Under the pieces are notes generated by a model, which had not been told where the DNA came from, made no database searches, and saw nothing but the letters and a program-made list of their open reading frames with translations. This document shows, in pieces, positions 12,349 to 25,376 of a stretch of DNA of 64,000 nucleotides. The first letter of the stretch is position 1. Each line of letters starts with the position of its first letter. The position numbers were made by a program, and so were the translations under genes. The stretch spans positions 248,001 through 312,000 of the forward strand of contig NC_085923.1 in the NCBI RefSeq assembly GCF_035222485.1, in the 5' to 3' direction. The DNA comes from Podospora pseudoanserina (Eukaryota > Ascomycota > Sordariomycetes > Sordariales > Podosporaceae).

Positions 12349-14273
12349 TCAACCTCTCGCCTTGATGATATCGGCCGCCTTCTCGGCAATCGCATAGACC
12401 GTTGCTTGCAGAGAGGTGCCGCTAATCAGAGGAATGACACTAGCATCTACCACACTCAGCCCCTCGACGCCATACACCCTTAGGTCAGACCCAACACACC
12501 CTCCCAGCTTTTCGGGCATCATGGCGCATGTGCCAGACGGGTGGGCCAAACTGGCAAACAATGCTAACCGATTTGCCTTGAGATAGTCCGAGATCTCTGT
12601 GTCTGTCTGGTACTCCGCGCCCGGTTGTCTTTCCGTCGGGCCCAGTTTCTGAAGAGCTGGGCTGGCCCAGTACCTGCGAGAGCGCCGAACAACCGCGACG
12701 GCAAGTTCTTCATCGATCGGGTTTATGAAGGTGTTGTATTGTACCACTGGAAGACTTTCTGGATGAGTCAAGTTGAGCGTTACGGTACCCCTGGAAAGAG
12801 GCTTCAGCAGCGGAGACGGGCTCTGGCCGTTGCCACGTAGAGGCTGGGCTGTGTATGATGATGTGTTGGTCGTGAATCGCTGCGCCAGAATGGCGCGTTG
12901 AGCTTTGAAACCTCGAAGAAGAGCCGAACTGGTGCTGTAAATGGCTGGTAAGTACTGCCTTGCATCCTGTGCTAAGAGCCGGGAGGCTACGGAGGCCGCA
13001 GCCGAAGGTGACAGGACCTGTGCAAGTGAATAGTAGATGATGCTGTTGCTGTTGGCAGCTGCGATTGGCCCTGTTCTGTTGGTGAGGTATTCTTCCCAGA
13101 CGGTCGCATTGTACGTGGCGTTGTTCGATATGCTATCGGAGTTGGGAAATGATGGCGTGGAGAGGTTGAACCACAGCACAACTGTTGCATGGTCTTGAAA
13201 GTTGGCCCCCACAGAGGGCAGGTCTTTTTCAACCTTGATACCAGCTGCCTTGAGCACCGATGCGGGACCGATGCCGCTGACTTGCAACAAATGAGGAGTC
13301 ATCACAGCTCCTGCTGCCAGGATGACCTCCTTCCGTGCATAAACGTTGCGAACCTTGGCGTCAAAACTGGAAACGACCCGCACTCCCTTCGCTCTCAAAG
13401 GCTTTCCGCGGTCGAACAGTAACTCTGTCGCCGTCTGACCGATGACAAGACGCAGATTTGAACGAGTCTTGTTGACATGATCGTAGTAGGCACTGCGTGC
13501 AGTCGATCGGGTCATGCCACGGGCATCAATCGTATTTGCTGACCAGTATGCGCCTGGCCCAAATCCAGAAGAGGACCCTGGTGGAAAGGTAACTCCGGGT
13601 TGTTGTCTGAATCCTTCCCAAATTGTATCAATGTCAGGGTACTGGAAGTTGGAGATATGAACCTGGACAGGGCCTTTTCCATATGCGGCAGAATTCCAGG
13701 TGATATTCCACCGGTCCACCACGTCGGGGTTGGGAGGAGTGAAGGTTGTGCTCTTCTTGAAGTAGGGCAGCAGCCCATTCCACCCCCAGCCTGGGTTGCC
13801 CAATTCCTCCCAAGCATCGTAGTCTGCCTTGCTTCCGCGGTCACATCCCATGCCGTTGACAACTGTTGCGCCTCCAACAACAGCTGCAACAGTCACATTG
13901 TGTGTAGCATTGTAAAGCTTCGAATTTGGTGCAGACCGGGGGTTGAGTAGAACGCTTGTGTCGACGGCGGTGGAATACCAAGGTATGATGGCCTCGGGTT
14001 TGTCGTCAAAGTAGCCTCGCTCAATCACGAGGACAGTGTCTGAACAACTGTGGTGTTAATGATAAAACAAATCTGTTGTATCTCGTCAGACATACTGTGG
14101 CGATTTTCAGTCAGCCGATTGGCAACCACTAGCCCCGATGTCCCTCCGCCCACAACGACATAGTCGAAGGTGCTGCTGTCAGTCGCAAAGTGATGTGAAC
14201 CTGTAGCAGCTGCGGAGTGAACTGCTAGAGCACAACCCAGCACAGTCAACGGTGAAGTCGTCCCGAGCCCCAT
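12349..14273 (-). CDS. Secreted GMC oxidoreductase (FAD-dependent)
   Basis: Exon 1 14273-14096 and exon 2 14039-12349, joined over a 56-nt intron, give 622 residues. An N-terminal signal peptide ends near AAATG. The FAD-binding glycine motif GGGTSG follows, and splicing restores TVLVIERG, the strand that ends in the ribose-binding acidic residue. GMC signature regions include VVGGATVVNGM and GAVMTPHLLQVSGIGP. The first catalytic histidine is His559 in AHPSGT. The second catalytic position, usually His or Asn shortly before QATVYA, is Ser602 in GTSLQATVYA. The protein has many N-glycosylation sequons. It probably oxidises an alcohol or sugar and makes hydrogen peroxide or reduces an acceptor outside the cell; the substrate class (aryl alcohol, glucose, choline-like) cannot be settled. 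Confidence 0.87.
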
Positions 14274-16438
14274 TTCGTCTTTTCAACGGCGAAGAGGATG
14301 GCAAAAAAGTGAGGAAGTGGACGAGCAATGCTGAGAATAAGCTAAGAGATAGATGTCGGACCGCGCCACGATTGCGACTTCTTGAGGCATTGCGATGTTT
14401 ACGACACACCATATTGACCAGAATCAGCTTACTGCATTGAAGAGCTCCGATAGTCCTGCAGCAAGCGGGGTGCTCAAAATGTGGTAGGGTCGTTCATTGG
14501 CTATGGGGCAGCTACCAGGTAGGGTCGAGAGGCATATCATTGCTGAGCATACAGGAAGAGGTAACATTCTTGATGCTATATATCGGCGAAAGTGACGTTC
14601 TGACTAAGCGCCAGACGTCTATCGATTGTTACCTATAACTCAGTTCAAATGCCAGCAGAAGCCAGGCCTGAAGAAACGGAGAAAAGGGGGACATACCAGA
14701 GCCCAACCAATTGCCAGGCAGGCGAGTCAAACCAGACAACTTGAAAGACCTGCTTGTGGTGTGTCTCCCCCTGTTCGTTATATGATCGTAGACTTGAAGT
14801 TGTCAGGGCCCAGGATCGGCGATGGTGGACTGAGGTGCGGGAGAATATTCGATTGCTTCTCAGCCACACAGACCACAGACCACAGACCACAGAGACCACA
14901 AAGAGTGACCCGGGGCGTGAGATTGAGAGAGCGAGGTGGCTAAAGGGTGTGTAGCACAATCTGGATCCTGTCTCCGTGCCATCGTTGGCCAGCGTGACCG
15001 TTTCGCGATGTGTGTCGCAGAATGATCTATATCCAGTCAGCCATGTTGCGGGGTCAACGTTGGTCAAGATCCGGATGTGTGCAGAACCACTACAATCCTC
15101 CAATATAAAAAGAGATACTAGCCAAACTATACAATCTGTTGCCTCTTTGACAAAGCATAAAACACGGAGTACAGAGAAGCGCCCACTTAATGGGACTATC
15201 AGGTGATACAGGCTGCAAGAGACATGGCGAATTGTCGGCGAGTCGGCAACGTTCCTTCCTGTTGAGCTGTGACCAGAACATGGTGCCTTCCCCTTCTCGA
15301 AGTCGCGCGCAGCAAAGGAGGACAGGGCTGGCACCTGCCTGTCCAATCGCCCTGCGATGCTAAGATGAATATGGCAACAGGCTCCTTCCCGACCCTGACA
15401 GCCGGGCAAGATTTCTTCTCCTGGACACTTTTCTTCCATAAAGCCCGACCTCACTTTTTTGTTACCCTCCCGTTTCTCTTCCATTTCTAGACAAACCGTC
15501 GCTAGGTGGAGGTGCTCGATTCTGCGGAGTGCAGGGTGATGGTCTGATCTGTCACCAGAAAAAGAAACTCGCCTTCGAGTCTTCTGTCGGGTCGTTCCAG
15601 CGCTGATTCAGCAGAGATGTCTCGAGGACGGTCTGTGATAGGCCTGCCACCACCTCGTCCTCTGTCGCACCTGTCGTGAATAGGAGAACAAACTCATCCC
15701 ACCACCATTGGGCGGGTCCCCAGACAAGTCATCCAGAGCGGTCTAGAGCCCAGGGTTCATCCCACAGACTCATACACGATACGGACCCTGTCTTGCTGCG
15801 ATCGGCCAGCCACCGGAGCAACACAGCTGCTGTGGCCAGCGGACAGCGTCTGCGACAACATCTCTTTTGGGCCAGCATTTGTCACATCATGGCTGCCCTG
15901 ACCTCGCACTGTGGCGTTCAGGTTGTGCCTTCCGGCCGTCTACCGACGACGACACTCGATCCCCGGTCACTCCACGCTATCCCGTTATCGCCAGCGCGCA
16001 ATATCTACTGCATCTCCAGGGTTGTTGCTGTTGCTTTTTGCTGGGACGAGTTGGTGCTCGCCACATCCACCACCTCACCACCACGTTTCCGGCGTTCCAT
16101 GAGAATCATGGCTGCCGCTGCTTGTGGCACTGCCTTTCACCACACCCCTCCCCCTTTCCCCCCTGAGCACCCCCTACCCTGCTTGCCTTTTATTCCATAT
16201 TTCTCTTGTGTCTCCGCGGCGCTCGATCTCATCCGAGGACACAAGTCATTGACCTCTTCGCTCTTCGACATCCTCCTCTGATAGCACCTTCCATCTTCGC
16301 GAGAACGACCTCGCCATTTTTACACCATCATCACGACGCCCTCTGCGTTGTTGTCTCCGCCGCCTCCATCCCCACGTGCCGCAAAGCCACCCCTGAGTCC
16401 CTTCCCGGCATCAAGTGAGGTTGGCGCCACGTCCAGCC
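14274..16438. other. Intergenic, divergent promoter region
   Basis: 2.2 kb between the GMC gene (minus) and the phytochrome gene (plus). It includes a 7-nt tandem repeat at 14867-14900 and a 279-codon minus-strand open frame (14645-15484) whose residue composition does not look like protein. The last 700 nt are CT-rich and probably the phytochrome leader. Confidence 0.5.
14867..14900. repeat. Short tandem repeat, ACAGACC unit
   Basis: Three full copies plus partial copies of the heptamer ACAGACC. Confidence 0.8.
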
Positions 16439-19400
16439 ATGCTTCTTGACTGGAAGGACAATTCTATAATATCATCAACAGCTCTTCTCACGCAAGAGAC
16501 CAAGTCTTACCAAGGTCCCTTCTCAGACCCTCGACCATCAACCCATATGTCCTCGCCAGAGCTGGTCGAAAGAGTCTTTCCCATCCGCCTATCTATTCTT
16601 GAGAACTCGCCATATCTGCGACATAGTGATAGTATGTGTTCCTTCCACCCCTGCGACGTCAATCATGCTGACTCAAAGTGCTCAGCTGCTGGAGTTGCTC
16701 TCTCAGTTGTTCCTGTTCAGGCAGAAGATGACCATTCTGTGATTGGTGTGGAAGCCCAGGTGGCCCCCGATGGGCTTGTCCCAGGGCCAGATCCTCAAGC
16801 ACCGTTGATAACACCCGAAGCTGTTATCGAACATGGCCCTGACGAGGCATTGAGATCGTCGAATCCTTTGTTGACGGACAGATTTGAGTACACCGTCATG
16901 AACGACGGGTCACACGGTGTCTTTCAGGGCACACGACGAGTTGTCACCCGTTGCGAAGATGAGTTGATCCACATCCCCGGAGCGATTCAATCGCATGGCA
17001 TGCTCGTGGCTCTGAAGCGGCGAGCAGAAGGAGTCTACATTCCCCGGATTGTGAGCGAAAACTCTTTTCAAGTCTGCCACTTTCACCCTGCCGAGATCTT
17101 TGCCCTCGACAGCTTCAACAAGGTGGTACCGACATACCAGCGACCACTGTTTAATACCCAGCTAAGAAGTGTGAGAACCACGTACGAGATCACGAGGAAA
17201 GAGCAAGAACCTGTGGTATTCGACTTTTCCTTTAGCGATCCCGAAGGACTTATTATTCCATGCTGGTGCGCTGTTCACTACCTTGGAGGCGAAGTCGACT
17301 TGTACATTTGCGAATTTGAGTTGCAGGACAACGCATTGCACCCCATGGCCCATTACTGGCAGGCCGATGTGCCGCCAAATCCCATCGACACTCTAGGAAG
17401 CGACCACATGGATCTTGCCACTGTCTCAAGCATGCAGACTCGCAGTCAACCTGTCATTTCCAGTCCAGACGCCCTGTGTGGCGGTCTTGGCCCCAATGCA
17501 TCCTCGGTCGAGGTCGTCAACGTGGCAACCAAGATTCAAAAACAATTCTCGGCCGCAAAGTCGGTTCCTCAGTTGCTGGATTCTATTGTCGGCGTGGTTA
17601 AGGAACTCTCAAGGTTCAACCGGGTCATGGTGTACGAGTTTGACCAAGACTTCAACGGCACAGTCGTCGCTGAGCTCATGGATCCCGCCACAAGTCGTGA
17701 TATTTACCGTGGTTTGCACTTTCCACACACGGATATCCCACCTCAAGCACGGCGCCTGTACATGGTCAACAAAGTTCGTGTGCTTTTCGACAGAACACAG
17801 ACTACCGCCCGGTTGGTGGGTAGAGACCGGAAAGACATCGAAACCCCATTGAATCTCACACACTCGTATCTCCGAGCAATGTCGCCGGTCCATCTCAAAT
17901 ATTTGGAAAATATGGAGGTTCGATCTTCGATGTCTCTGTCGCTCGAGTCGGAGGGCAAGCTTTGGGGACTGATCGTTTGCCACTCATATGGACCCACGGC
18001 AACGCGTGTACCTTTTACGGTGCGGGAATTGATATATTTTGTGGGCGTCTCAGCATCTATCTGTTTGGAGAAGCTGCTCAACGCCGACAGGCTCAAAGCT
18101 CGGCGCATCATTGAGACACTTCAAGACCAAAAGAGCCCCAATGAATGCATCACGGCATCGTCGGACGAGCTACTCAAACTCTTCGAGGCCGACTGTGGCT
18201 TCCTTGTGGTGGAGGGTGAGGCTAGAACAATTGGGCGACTGGCAGCATATGCCGAGGCCGTAACACTGCTCAAGTATTTGTTCTTCCGAAGATCGAGCAG
18301 AATACTCGTCTCGAGCAACTTTGCCCATGATTTTCAGGATCTTCACTATCCAAGCGGCTTCAAGGCAATTGCCGGTGTCTTGTACATCCCATTGTCGGGG
18401 ACGACGGACGACTGTGTGGTGTTTTATCGCCGAAGTCAGCTTCGAGAGGTTCACTGGGCAGGGAAGCCATCCCTGGCAGGCAAGTTTGGCACGCTGGAAC
18501 CTCGCAACAGCTTTCAAAAATGGACCGAAGTGGTGGATGGAACCAGCAAGAACTGGACACCAGAGCAAGGTAGGCACCGCACCATCGTGCCAAGGGACGA
18601 GTAACGGACTGACCGAAACTAGCCACCCTCGCCACCATGGCCCAGCTTGTTTACGGCAGCTTTATCAGAGTCTGGCGTGAGAAGGAATCCGCTGTTAAAG
18701 AGACAAGGTTGAAGCGTCTGCTTCTGCATGATGCATCACACCAAGGTAAGCGATTCAAGGGAAGAGATTATCCCATCCCAACGCTGACATACACCGACAG
18801 TGCGAACACCCCTGAACGCCGTGATCAACTACCTTGAGATGGCCCTCGAGAAGCCTCTGGAGGAGAGCACCAAGCAAGCTCTCACGTCGTCCTACACAGC
18901 ATCCAAGTCTCTCATCTACGTCATAGATGACCTCCTGAATTTGACAGGGAGCGCAACTGGGTCCATCCCGCAGCTCTCCAACCTCTTTGATGTGGGAGTC
19001 TGCTTGGAGGAGGCCATGGAACCTCTCGAGCGGCTGGCTAGGGAGAAGGGAATCGAGGTTGTTCTCAAACCCTGCACAGGAGCTGTTCGATTCGTACGAG
19101 GTGATCCATCCAGTCTCCAACGGGCCGTCTCCATACTGGTCGCCAACGCCATTCAGCATACAGTCAGGGGGCGGGTGTTGGTCGAGTGGACTACAACGTG
19201 CAAGAAAATAGAGAACTGCATGATGCACATTTCGGTCAGCGACTCGGGCCCCGGTCTCAGCGAACGAGCCCTCGATGACATGTTTCAGGAATTTGAGCAG
19301 GTTCCAGACGAAGACTTTGACGAGCTCATGGGCCAGTCGCTGGCGCCGAGGGACAATGTCCTTCGCGTCGGTGTTGGACTAGCCTTCGTGGCCCGCTATG

Positions 19401-20780
19401 TTAAACAACGGAACGGGCAGCTGAGAGTGAAGTCAGTCAAAGGACTTGGCTTAACTTTCATCATCGAGGTGCCCTTTACCGTGGTATCGCGCGCACACTC
19501 TCTGGCTGCACGTAGGGACGCATCCCCGCTGCCAGCATTGCCCATGCCTGGACGCCCGTCGGTTTTGGGGTCGCTTCCCCCCAAAACACACGACATCACA
19601 CCGGCAGGATCGTCAGGTGCGGGTCTGGGATCCAAGATGGGTGCCTCGCCACCCATCCTTGTGCCGACACCAAGCATTTCGCCCATGGACACGGCGCGGA
19701 CGCCGACGACACTCTGCTTTACCGTCCTGATTGCCGATGACAACATTATCAATATCCAAATTCTCAACCGTCGCCTGACCAAGTTCGGTCACAAGGTTCT
19801 TGTCAGTCGCGATGGCCAAGAGTGTTATAACATGTTTGCGGCGAATCAAGCTACTACTGATTTTGTCCTGATGGATCTCAACGTGAGTTCCGTTGCATCC
19901 TTCCGCACATGCTTGCCTTCTCTAACCAGATACTCGTGAACAGATGCCCGTCGTCGACGGTTGGGCTTCGGTTAAGATGATAAGAGACCTCGAAAACGCC
20001 AGACCGACCCCATCTCGCGTTGTCCAAGCCTGTGGCCGTGTCCCTGTCTTTGCCATCTCTGGCATGCTCCGGCGTGGAGACGAACAGCGGTACAAGGATG
20101 TGGGCTTTGACGGCTGGATGCCCAAGCCCATTGATATGAAACGACTCTCCACCTACTTGACTGGTGCTGTCGACGCACCAACACGGAAGCAGGGTGTTTA
20201 TCAAGAGACACACTTTGCCATGGGCGGGTGGTTTCCCGAGGAGACTGTCCCACCACTTGTTATGGAGAGGCAGTTGCAGCCGGAAGAGGAAGTCGTTGAG
20301 ATTGAACATGTTAAGGAAGAAAATCCCGAAGCAGCTTACATTCCTCTTCCTGTGACAGCAATGGAGTCTCCATCAGTGCCGAGGGCTGATGACTCCTTCT
20401 TCCCCAGCAAGGATTGGAGCGCACCGCCAGCCAACGAAGATGATCATCAGATGGCTTGTCCTCTTCCACTTGGAAAGGATGGTGTTGGCCAGAAAGAAAC
20501 TCCCCCTCCTGACAGCGCCATCGCCATCCACTCCACCATGAATACGCCCGCGGTGGAGGCTAACCCGGAGATTTGGAGCCTGCATCAACCTCAACCATCA
20601 ACGGACAGCATCGAAGCAGTGCTGGAAGCTGATGAGTGCCCTCCATCGAGTGAGGGCGCAGCAAAGCCAGTATCTGGCCGAGGTCATGCCCAGACACCGG
20701 CAGCGAGACCGCTTCAATTGGACCCCTTTTCTGAATACTGCTCGCAGCCAGAGGTATCGTCCCCTGCGAGGACGATTTGA
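16439..20780 (+). CDS. phy/fphA-like: Fungal phytochrome, hybrid histidine kinase
   Basis: Exons 16439-18569, 18623-18745, 18801-19882 and 19944-20780 give 1390 residues. Domain order is N-terminal extension, PAS, GAF, PHY, HisKA, HATPase and receiver, as in Neurospora PHY and Aspergillus FphA. Cys172 in RCEDELIHIPGAIQ is the expected biliverdin attachment site before the PAS domain. The GAF domain has D432-I-P; the PHY tongue has PRNSF (from residue 688). His750 in SHQVRTPL is the predicted phosphate acceptor, and the residue after it is Gln. The kinase has the N-box (VANAIQHT) and glycine boxes (DSGPG, GVGLAF). The receiver shows ADD, Asp1110 in MDLNMPVVDG and Lys in PKPI. It should sense red/far-red light and signal through a phosphorelay. 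The first ATG is chosen; a later ATG at MSSPELVERVFPIR is also possible. The C-terminal 200 residues after the receiver are low-complexity. Confidence 0.95.
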
Positions 20781-22721
20781 ACAGTCTCATTTCTCCTCTG
20801 TTTTCTTTTCCGTTTGTAAAGTAATGATTTGTTTATGCTTTCTTGTTTGCGGCCTACTCTCTGGCGTTTTGGTAAGGGGTTGGGTGCTGAGAAAATCTGG
20901 AACAATTTACGATAAGGAACAACATTTCCGGATGATCAATGGGTGTTTGTTGTTTCGTCATGTATTTCGTGTCTCATTTGTTCTGGGTCATCTAGGCGGC
21001 ATATTGTTCTTCCTGCTGTCAGCCCCTGTCATGGAGCATAAATCTCGAGCATTGTTTACAGGCAGCACATTGGAGCAAAGAAACAGCTACAAAGCTTTTG
21101 AAATTCTGTTGCGAGGGGAAACGGTGGAGTGAGTTTTGTGGCAGGTTGTTCAAGTGGGTTTGGATGAGGGTGTGTGTGATGCAATAATAAGTAAATGGTC
21201 TTTGAACAAGGAGGTCCTTTTCTACTGATGTAAGTGTTGTTATTGATGGGCATTTGTCTACGTTTTGCCACCTCCATCTTCTTGTATGGTTTTCTAATTA
21301 GAATAAAGTATCACCACACAAGACAAAGGTTGTCTGTCAATCAGAGTCCACACAAACAGAAGACATGGAGCGAAACAGTGCGAAAATTCAATGATGAGGG
21401 GGAATATAAAAGCCTATAAAAAACAGCTAGTAAATACACAGACAACCACCCTCCCTACCCTTTCTACCACCCGCCCGCCTTTCTCATTTCCCTCCTGCCA
21501 CTAACAATTCAAGACCATTTCCCCACCTTTTCTTTCCCTCTCCTGAAATCCATCCAATCCACCCACACCCCACCATTATAACTTCGTTTGTCGCACCGGC
21601 ATCTGTTTTCGTACCCCCTATTTCAAAGCGATTTAACCCCAATGAAAAAACACATAGTTTGTAATAACAATAAAAAGAGGTGATAAATTCATTCCATAAC
21701 CCGTTATCTTTTCTTTCTTTCTCTCTCTTTCATTGCTTTCTTCAACCCATCACATTCTCATCTCCCCTTACCTCCCCCCCCCCCAAGTTTCCACCTCCAA
21801 CCAGCTAGAGATGGAAAAAGAAAAAACAAAACACAAAAACAACTTTTACACAACGACTTGCAACAACCAATACAAACAACACACACCGAAAAACTTTGCA
21901 AAAATGAGATTAAAAGAAAAAGGGGCATGTGTGAAAACCGTGTGTGTGTGTGTGTGTGTGATATCTCAAGTTCTGAAACAAAACAAAACAACAGATATAA
22001 ATCGAAAAATCGAAAATGAAAAACAAGAACACAAAAATAGTGTATGTGGTATTAAAAGGATCTCCTAGATCCATTGCCTCCCCCGTCGCTACCAACCCCA
22101 GTCTTCCGTCCAACGCTTATTCCACCACCAAACAAAAAGTCAGATAAACAAACACAGCAAAAAGACAAGAAAGGAAAAGTGCGTTTGTTTGAAGATGGGA
22201 CAGTCGAAAAAAAAAAGAAGAAAAATAAACACCAGAGAAATAGAAACAAAAGCAGAGTGAGGACCGACACCCCATGCATGCGAAGCCAACCCAGGACACC
22301 GACCCGCACCCATACGCATCCCAGCTCAAATAAACCAGTTACTTCCTTCTCAATGTTTAAAACGACAAGGGGTGAGAAACAACTACCGAAAAAAGAAACT
22401 ATGACCGGTTGACTCTGAAAGAACCCATGGTGTGCTGAGAGTTGCAGAGTAAGAGCGTGATTGTAAATCGCTGCTGCATGTATAAAACCGAATAAACAAA
22501 GAGCCTTGAAGAACTGCCGATATCGAGAGAGTATAGACCAGAAGAAAGGTGACCATGGGAATCATGAACCCCAAATGGCTCACTGATCTTGACCAAGACA
22601 ACCAAGGCTGATTGAGAGTACTCGCCTTGAGAGGGCTGGATAAAGCACCTCAGCTCGTACATACGACTTTCGCAGGACTCCGGGGCCCTTATGGTGTGTG
22701 TTGAATGAGCAGAGCGAGATC
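20781..22721. other. Convergent intergenic region
   Basis: 1.9 kb between the 3' ends of the phytochrome and Som1-like genes. Low-complexity sequence dominates: a C-run at 21774-21784, a (TG)n tract at 21940-21960 and A-rich blocks to about 22260. Both 3' UTRs and poly(A) sites must lie here. No gene seen. Confidence 0.6.
21940..21960. repeat. (TG)n microsatellite
   Basis: About ten uninterrupted TG units in the convergent intergenic region. Confidence 0.95.
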
Positions 22722-25376
22722 CTAATCCGCCGTGCCAATCGTGTTCGTCCCGTCGTCCATACCAAAACCTGTACCGCCAAAGTCAAAATTGCCCACACCG
22801 TCATCGCCGTTGGCGCCGTCGTGAAGGAATGAATCAAAGTCGAAATCGGTCAGAACGTCGTTAGACTGCGTGGGGTCGGCAAATCCAAGAGGGTATTCCT
22901 GACAAATCGTGTTAGCAGACCGAGGGGTGTGTGGAAGATATAGGGGCCCCTACCATGGCGCCTGTATCCATGTACAAATTGTTGGGATCCTGATGTTGAG
23001 GGGCGGCCACTGGTGGCGCTTGGGGAGGAGGCTGTTGGACAGCTGGCTGGCCGTTGGGAACCACCGGACCAGCGTTGATGTTCTGGTTCTTTGCAAAGTT
23101 GGCCGGGTTCGACGGGGTGATGGGCGTCGCTGGTGTTGGCGCCTCCTGCGCATTCTCGTCGCCGGCAGGCGTGGCCGCCGTGTTGTTGAGGTTATTGTTC
23201 GTCTTCTTCTGTGCGGTCTTTTGTTTGTTAGCATCACGTCGGGCCAAAGGGAGGCACAAGTCTGGAATCCAGGAAATAGCGGCCTACCTTGGCCTTGGAA
23301 TTCTTGGTTTCCTTCTTCTTCGGCGCAGGCTTATTGGCAGCCTGTGGGGTAGGGGGGGCGGCGGTGCTCACTTGGGGTGACGATGTGGCGTTGCGAGAGT
23401 TTGCAGCGTTCGCAGCAGCATTAGGCGCCGATGGAGGGCCCATCGTCCGCTGCGCCTGAGTTGGTGTTCCTTGGATCTGAGGAGGAGGTCCTTGGCCGGG
23501 GAGTTGTCCGTTAGGCCCGCCTGGAGCCCACTGCATTCCCGGACCCTGCATGGCCTGCCCCTGGCGTTGCGCCATCATTTGCTGGTGAGCCAGCTGCTGT
23601 TGGGGGTTGAACTGCGGGTTCGGGTGCGAGTTTGGAGGGCGCATGCCGGCACCGTTCATCTGCATGTTCATAAACTGCGGGCCTCCGTTGGGAACCATGT
23701 TGTTGCCATCCATAAAGTTCATGGCGTTCGGGGAGCTTCGGGACTGGACCGCTCCGTCGGGAAGGGGAGAGCCGCCCATGTTGGCAGCGTTGTTCATCTG
23801 CTGGGCGCGCTTCATCTGCTCGGGGTTGGGGGAAGCACCGCTTCGGCCTCCTGGCGGGGAAGTGCCCTGCTGGAAGCCTTGGGCATTGGGTCCTGGGGGT
23901 CCGCCGGGGGGTCCGTCAGGGCGAGGCATGTTGCTGGTGCCAAGATCCTGCTCCTGGCGAGCCATCATCAGCCGCTTCTTATTCTGCTGCTCGAGCAGCA
24001 TCAACTGCATCTGATAGTCCTGCAACGCATGGTTGCTACCGCCCGTCGCTTGTCCGTTGCCTTGGACGGGCCTCATGCCGGCGGCGCCCATGTCGTTGGG
24101 ATTGTAGTATTGGTTCAGAGTTGGGGCGTCGGGGCCTTGGGGTACCATCGGGGAGCCCTGGCCTTGTGGACCGACGGCGTTTGCCATGGGTTTGTTGGGC
24201 ATCTGGTTGCCATGGTGCTGTTGGAGGTTAGCCGAGTACGTGGCAAGAGACTTTGCTTGTACGTGTGGAGAGGCAGAGATGAAGGCCTGGAGCTGGTCAG
24301 GATTCAGCTGCGTTGGGTTGATGCCATTCTGAAGCAGTAGTGCTCGTGCTGAATCGGGGCCGTTTCCTACCTGCTGCTGACCCGGCATGCCCTGCGGTCT
24401 CCCGTTCGGCATCATGACGCCCACTTGGGGATTAAACGGGGCGCCGCCGTCAAGGCGCGGTCTCTTGGATGGGGATGGCGCATTCTCGGCCGACGCTGGC
24501 GATCCAGGCCTTACCCGGTTGCCTTCCATGTCGGAGGGGTCGCGTTGCATCTGGCCGGCGACCTTGTTCTGCTGGAGCATCTGCATCGTTTGAGGGCTAT
24601 CGGGTTATGGATTAGCACGCTGTCCCGCAGTGGCAAGTCAAGATGGAAGAGAGGTGCAAAACATACTTTTGGTTGTTGGCCATGGCGGCCCTCTGGAGGT
24701 TGTTGCCCGGCTTCACACCCATGTTCATGGCGGCGCCATTTTGCATGCGCATCATGTGGTTCTGGTACTGCTGCTGATTGTACGCATCGGGACGCATGTT
24801 GCGCAGCAGGTTTCGCTGTTCTTCTTGCTTCATGCGAGATTGTGCCTACATGATCGCGTTAGCCAAGCCCTGGGCAGAAGCCACATATCACCGTACCTGA
24901 GTATGTTGAACATATTGGTTGACAATTTGTCCTCCGGGTTGGCCGGGAGTCTTTTGGTGCGAGAACATGGTCCAGAAGAGAGAGAACCAGTCAAACAAGA
25001 AGCAACTCTCGTTGACATGCACGGGCACGTTAGGCGCGGGCAGGTCGTCTGGTCGCTTATCGAGGAGGTCCTTCGAGTCTGTGTCCATGGGGTCGTCGCC
25101 GAGACCGTTGCTATGCCCCGGACTTTGCTTCTTGACGTTGATGTCGCTGTCGGCGTTGAGGACAGCACGGGCGCATTCCCACATGCCAGAGCGGATGAAG
25201 TACTCGTAGATGTATGTGTTGAGCAGCGTCCTGTGCTGGTCAGAGCCATGGCGTTGGGCGACTTGGGGCGCGAGGCCGCCATTGTTCATCATGCCCATGG
25301 GAGCGTTGACCGGGCCGCCCATGCTTGCCATGCCTGCCATGCCTGCCATGCCTGCCATGCCTGCCATGTTGTTCAT
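22722..25376 (-). CDS. som1: LisH-domain transcriptional regulator, Som1/Flo8/SomA type
   Basis: Five exons: 25376-24897, 24845-24667, 24596-23288, 23217-22954 and 22898-22722, giving 802 residues. The N-terminus is an imperfect Met-Ala-Gly repeat. A LisH dimerisation motif lies at about 49-80 (HRTLLNTYIYEYFIRSGMWE). It is followed by the conserved FLFDWFSLFW segment diagnostic of the Flo8/SomA/Som1 family. The rest is Gln/Asn/Pro/Met-rich and disordered, with a putative nuclear signal near PSKRPRL and a lysine cluster around residue 645-656. The acidic C-terminus (DFDFDSFLHDG, NFDFGG) resembles an activation domain. Family members act in the nucleus downstream of cAMP/PKA and control adhesion, conidiation and virulence. 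The upstream intergenic space is over 3 kb, consistent with complex regulation. Intron positions are all supported by frame and splice signals. Confidence 0.9.
25321..25368. repeat. In-frame 9-nt tandem repeat at the start of the Som1-like gene
   Basis: Five copies of a nine-nucleotide unit (minus strand GGCATGGCA in register) encode repeated Met-Ala-Gly at residues 3-18. Copy number could vary between strains. Confidence 0.9.

Noticed and set aside
16415-16438. Extension of the phytochrome frame upstream of ATG 16439
   Set aside because: Only a GTG is available; the first ATG is the better start.
20781-22721. Possible transposon or virus-like remnant in the long convergent gap
   Set aside because: Only microsatellites and A-rich sequence; no terminal repeats, transposase or polymerase motifs.
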